Shown in pieces: positions 59,750 through 64,000 of a DNA stretch of 64,000 bases (positions are counted from its first letter, which is position 1; each line of letters starts with the position of its first letter). The notes below the pieces were generated by a model, which made no database searches, was not told the origin of the DNA, and saw only the letters and a program-made list of their open reading frames with translations. The stretch lies in assembly GCA_015499995.1 (NCBI GenBank), contig JADNRV010000069.1, forward strand, positions 124,001-188,000, read 5' to 3'. Made by a program: the position numbers and the translations under genes. Source of the stretch: Flammula alnicola. Taxonomy: Eukaryota > Basidiomycota > Agaricomycetes > Agaricales > Strophariaceae.

Positions 59750-60904
59750 TTACATTTTGGGCTTGATCATATGCGCAATGCTCTTAGGATCCATTACTGC
59801 TTGAGGATAAGGAAGCAGACTGGCCTGCAAGTGCATTGATCCACCGTCTACTGGCAAGACTTGGCCGGTGATATACGCAGCCGCGTCGCTGAACAAAAAT
59901 ATGGTGGCATTTCCAATGTCACCAACCACGCCCAAACGACCGGATGGGTAGCCGTGAACACGAATGCTATCACCCTTGGGTGACAGGCGGTCCATGCCCT
60001 CAGTGCCTGAGATGGGACCAGGCGCGATAACATTGGAACGAACTCCATTGGGACCTTCCTCGACTGCTAGGACAGCTGAAAGGGCATCCACCCCGGCTTT
60101 CGCAGCAGACACATGTGCTTGGAACGGTGTGCCTGCGGAACATGAGAAAATAATTGACAGAAGTGATCTCTGACTCACCGTTGTAATGCAGAGTCGCACT
60201 AACGTGGATGTAAGCACCCTTGGATTTGCGAACATGTTCAAGAGTAGCCTTAATTGTGTTGTAAGTTCCAATCTATTTGAGGACACGGATATGAGCGAGA
60301 GACCACAGGTTACGATGAAAGAGAACGAAAGTACGGTATCGATTTCCATGACCGTCCTGAAAGCATTCTCTGACAATCCAGAGATTGGTGCCAGAAAGTT
60401 ACCAGCAGCACCTAATTTGCGTCAGTAATATTTCATTAGTATATAGCGCGTATTGTAACTCACCGCAAATGACGTAGTCAATTCTTCCAAATTTCTCGAT
60501 GGTTTTAGCAACAGCCTCCTTCAACTGAGCTGGGAACCTCACATCCGCTTGGGTGGGGATGCATTCCCGACCGGTTGCTTCTGACAGCTCTTTCGCTGTT
60601 TGAGTCAGACGATCAAGCCTTGGTTTCCAGGACAGTTAATCTTGGAAGGTCATCTGGGGTACAAATACACATACTTGCGACCGGCGATGGCAGCATTTGC
60701 TCCATGACGCATCTATTTCGCGCAGATAAAATTTGAGAAAAGTTCTCATACAACATGAATAGCTCTACTGACCATGGCTTCCGTCATTCCACGACATATA
60801 CCAGAACCTCCACCCGTACAGAACAGAACCTTCCCTTTGAAGATATCAGGCTTGAAAATGGATGTTGAATCCACGATTGGCACTACGTGTGCAGATGGCG
60901 ACAT
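59750..60904 (-). CDS. Peroxisomal 2,4-dienoyl-CoA reductase-like short-chain dehydrogenase
   Basis: SDR enzyme of the Sps19/DECR2 kind, which would reduce 2,4-dienoyl-CoA in beta-oxidation of unsaturated fatty acids. Start MSPSAHVVPIVDSTSIFKPD at 60904, end HMIKPKM at 59750. Six exons join cleanly: FKGKVLFCTGGGSGICRGMT (cofactor motif GGGSGI), RHGANAAIAGRKLDRL, CIPTQADVRFPAQLKEAVAK, GRIDYVICGAAGNFLAPISG, ALSAVLAVEEGPNGVRSNVI, APGPISGTEGMDRLSP, GDIGNATIFLFSDAAAYITG, VLPVDGG. The active-site region reads ATLHYNGTPFQAHVSAAKAG, with Lys kept in AAKAG, as in DECR enzymes that lack the classic Tyr spacing. About 310 residues. The end P-K-M is a weak PTS1-like tripeptide. Confidence 0.88.
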
Positions 60905-62515
60905 GCTGATTCGGATTTGGAGATTAGATTGATACGTGTGCCCGTGTGCGCGTTGTCCTGTCCTGAAAGCAGATTCCAAATGACTTATAAGGTCTTCGTG
61001 GTTCAGCGTAAACTTTCACAAGCAGGACGAAACCCACTGCTGGCAACAATTACCCCGGTTACCGGGTGTCACATAACCGGGCTGGAGTTTGCGTTTGAGC
61101 TCGGCAGTGGGGAAACCTGGGGAAACACCGGCCCTGACCTGCGCCCGCAATTCGATGTAAGTTATCCCTTACGGGGCTGCCGAACTCCACTTACATTCTC
61201 GAGTAAGTACTAGTGCTCATCCATTAAAAAAATTAAATAACGAGATTGATCTCATGGTTCAAGTTGCCCTCAATCGAATGTCATTTCACAGGTCAAAGAT
61301 TCTACTTTAATATTGACCTCCACCCTCGGTCAACTCTCCGGAATGTGGACCACAAGGCAGGGAATGCCAAGAGAAAACGTTGCCAGTTTTAATCCTCCAC
61401 AGTAATGCAGCACGCATGATTGGTTACGGCGTCGGCGACTTCTGGGAATCAGGTCAAGTGTCACTATTCTGATAAATTTAGATACCCAAAGACTACTACC
61501 GGGCAGATCTCTGACCGTACACAAGAGTATATCGGTCGGGCGGTATGTCATTGACTCGTGGGGCAGTTCACATAGTCCAAGGTATTTATATCTGGGTATC
61601 ACCTAAGTATTAAGTATCGGCGGGCGTAGCCACCTCTCCTGGACATCAATCAGAAAGAAGTTCAGAAGCACATCGATATCATAGTATCGCTGCAGTACTT
61701 GGAGATCATTACCCAGTCTCATGTTATGAAAGCTTGAGCCTATATCTGCATAGACCTAACATTAATGAATGCGTAGAAACGAGGAACAGTTCTTTCAATT
61801 CACAATGATATCGATTCTTGGCAGGTGTTGACGATCGTCTCAAGTTGGGTCACTGAATTTGGCATGGTTGCTTGACAGAATGACTTCAGTGCGCTATGAG
61901 ATGGGAAAAGTGACCTTCCAGCTGCTCCTACAAGGTCTGTACCTGATAAATATGTCAACACAACTTGCGTGTGATGTGTCCTGCTGACCACGGTCTACAT
62001 GAGATACTTCTCAACAGTATTAGATGGTATTTTGAGCGACTCTGGTGTGCAATATGAGAAAGCCGGTCGAGACGACTTTAGAGTCGTTTAGACTTGTTTT
62101 AGACATCAAGCAAGTACTGATCCCAGGCTGATCGATAATTTCAAATGTAACAAATGTATTCAAATGCTATGTATCTTACCGCCGGCAACTTGATCGAATG
62201 TTCGTAATTCAATACAATCGTTGAAGTCTATTAGAGACATCGATCTTTGAATTGATAAGGCACTTGAAGCTCTTGTCAATGTCAATTCAGTTCCCCGAGG
62301 CCCCGAAGGCGAATCAATTAAAATTGTATTGACAATATATACTTTAGCAATATGCGTGCGAGAAACACGAGGACGAAAATCAAAGGACGGGCGACTATAG
62401 AGTGGATAATACATTAGGAAAACGAAAATGGTACCAACCACCCAACCCATAAAAGAAGAAAAGATGACAAGAATGATAACCCTCAATCCCCCGACTAGTG
62501 AACTAGGCTTTTGTT
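60905..62515. other. Intergenic region upstream of the SDR gene
   Basis: No gene supported. An interrupted inverted repeat CCCGGTTA/TAACCGGG lies at 61054-61081, about 150 bp upstream of the SDR start, and could be a transcription-factor site. Open frames up to 123 codons (62160-62531 minus) have no recognisable motif. Confidence 0.4.
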
Positions 62516-64000
62516 TTATTCCCTCGACCAAAAAGCTGGCGGTGGATGCCCGTTCCCGGAGGTTGATGAAGAAGATTGTTGCGAGTGTGAATACCCTGAA
62601 ACGGTCTGAACTGGGGGCAGGTTCCGCGGCGGGTAGGAAAGAGGGTCTCGCCCCAGCGCAAACGAGGGGAGGGAAGAAGACGAAGGGTACCCCCGTCCGG
62701 TGAAGTCTCTTGGCATAGAAGCGGTTTGCATGTGGCTAAGGTGTTCGTAGGACGATGGCGGGGGTGGGAGAGATGGGGACGTTGGGATGTTCGATTGGAA
62801 CGGGGACATATGGGGTTGACTAGGATAAAAGGGCGTGTTCAGGGTAGGGAAATAGTTCGGTGAGGTTGGGGGCTGATTAGAACTTGGGCCAGCAGGATGT
62901 TCCGCCGAACTTGACCAAGGGCTTGCAGGCGTCGTGGCTGAGTACGGGCTCTGTTTTCGGCCGCCCAATGTGTTTGGCATTCGAGAGTCCTGGCCGCCTC
63001 CAAGCCAGGTGGGCGGTACTCGCTCCATCCTTGGTTGCCAACTTTGGTGCGAGGTAATTGACTCCGTGCCAAAGATAGAGGGCGATTGAGCGCTACCAGG
63101 TGACTGACCATATGCGAAGTGCAGTCCGTCATGGCCGATGGGCAACCGGGGAGATGTGCTCGAGCCCATACTCGGACCCATGCGCTCAGGATGTCCAGAA
63201 CCACCGTAGGAAAGCCTTGAATCGTGCTGTCCGTTGGATCGAAATGGAGATTCCGAGGAAACCTGGTGACCCGGACCGCGTGAGTGCGTCGCATATTTTC
63301 CATGGTCAATCGGTTGCGACATGCTGTACGGTGGGCGGGAGTACGAAGGGGGTAACGAAGCTTCCAGTTGATCGTCTGGCTCGGTAGGTGAGGCGGCTTC
63401 AAGGTCAATACTTCCCGACATGTCGTCTTGATGGTCTGCGAGGAGAGCTTGATCGACCGGTCTCATCGTCCCACCGTCAGAACGTCGGCGTTTCCTCGAG
63501 TTGTTCGGTCGACGCCGATAGACATAATCTGGGTATCTCGTATTAAATGTCTCTTTTAGTTGCTTTGCTTGCTCGAGGTAGAATTGTTTCTCGGACTGGA
63601 AAAGTGTAAGACAAAAATACGAAGACGACATGTTGTGCATTAATCACCGGGGGCATTGAGACCCATTCTTTGCTCAAAATCTTACTGATCTCCCCAGTTC
63701 GCATAGCCTGGTTCTCTGCAGAGACTTGTGGGCGTCTACGGCGAGCGAAAATCATAAAAGCATTCATAGGGCGTTTCGGAGTACCATCTGCATTGAGTGT
63801 TTGGGAGGTCAACGCCGTGTTGGCGTCGTCTGGAAACTGAAATCTATCAATGAGCATGAATAATATGAAGTAGCATGCGCACCTTCGAGGTCTGCCTCGA
63901 TTTTGTGGGATTCAGAATAGAGCGCATAGTTGCCATCCTCTGACCCCGATTGCGATGCGCGTTCGTCGTGTCTTTCGCTGCTGCTGTTGAGACTTGGATT
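62516..64000 (-). CDS. HMG-box (Sox/MATA-HMG type) transcription factor, 5' end outside the window
   Basis: Sequence-specific DNA-binding regulator. The frame is open to the right edge (NPSLNSSSERHDERASQSGS, then EDGNYALYSESHKIEADLE). An intron ending in TTTCCAG leads to DDANTALTSQTLNADGTPKR and the HMG box PMNAFMIFARRRRPQVSAE, then GEISKILSKEWVSMPP, an intron (about 63600-63649), SEKQFYLEQAKQLKETFNTR and YPDYVYRRRPNNSRKRRRSD, a basic nuclear-localisation stretch. The remaining ~300 residues are Ser/Pro/Gln-rich and disordered (YSRPPYSMSQPIDHGKYATH, SPSLPPPPSSYEHLSHM), as in fungal HMG regulators of mating and fruiting, ending GNGHPPPAFWSRE with TAA at 62516. N-terminal start not in this window. 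Confidence 0.92.

Overview
The window is nuclear DNA from a filamentous basidiomycete fungus, most likely an agaricomycete. Genes are rich in short (about 45-70 nt) GT-AG introns. Several families are typical of mushrooms: a DUF6535 membrane protein, a polytopic membrane family carrying an FFFRVRAVY motif, NACHT NTPases of the NLR type, secreted NucA/NucB nucleases and an F-box/LRR protein. Some core eukaryotic genes are also present (oxysterol-binding protein, NAP1, aldehyde dehydrogenase, dienoyl-CoA reductase-like SDR, HMG-box factor, a Tom6-like protein, tRNA-Glu). I do not assign a species.

Layout. 1-3144: DUF6535/ARM-like membrane protein (minus, runs off the left edge). 3926-8326: Osh1-type oxysterol-binding protein (minus). 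10320-12604: aldehyde dehydrogenase (minus). 14263-19606: a divergent pair of unusual glycan enzymes, a GDP-mannose-epimerase-like/glycosyltransferase fusion (minus) and a methyltransferase/GT8 fusion (plus), separated by a ~134-bp tandem repeat. 20372-23928: two tandem copies of a membrane protein with a relic of an NLR between them. 25043-26774: NAP1 histone chaperone. 27474-29012: decayed NLR gene containing a small inverted-repeat insertion. 29184-32498: tandemly duplicated alpha/beta hydrolases. 33541-34395: an unrecognised spliced gene. 34410-44556: a repeat-driven accessory region with three NucA/NucB DNase copies (one broken near a 1.3-kb TIR transposon), one intact NLR and one NLR 5' fragment. 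45385-54361: GPI-anchored-looking secreted protein, tRNA-Glu, TauD-type dioxygenase, F-box protein and fasciclin-domain protein. 55436-55733: very small Tom6-like gene. 55734-59749: gene-poor. 59750-60904: SDR. 62516-64000: HMG-box transcription factor (minus, 5' end off the right edge).

Two themes stand out. The first is the glycan pair at 14-19.6 kb. One protein combines a predicted nucleotide-sugar epimerase with two GT-A-like domains and membrane segments; the other combines a SAM methyltransferase with a GT8 transferase. They are divergently transcribed from a shared region, which looks like a compact unit for making and decorating a glycan. The epimerase fusion now carries a frame break and an in-frame stop. 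The second is a head-to-head DNase/NLR module (40.4-42 kb) that has been duplicated with its flanks. It leaves a second DNase (36.9-37.9 kb) facing a truncated NLR head.

Several otherwise well-conserved genes (OSBP, ALDH, the glycan fusion, the secreted protein, the F-box gene) are interrupted by single-base frame breaks, mostly in homopolymers. This pattern suggests consensus errors in the assembly, at least for the OSBP gene where several lie within 600 bp. Exon limits given here were read by eye from splice motifs and frame; none was tested against transcripts.
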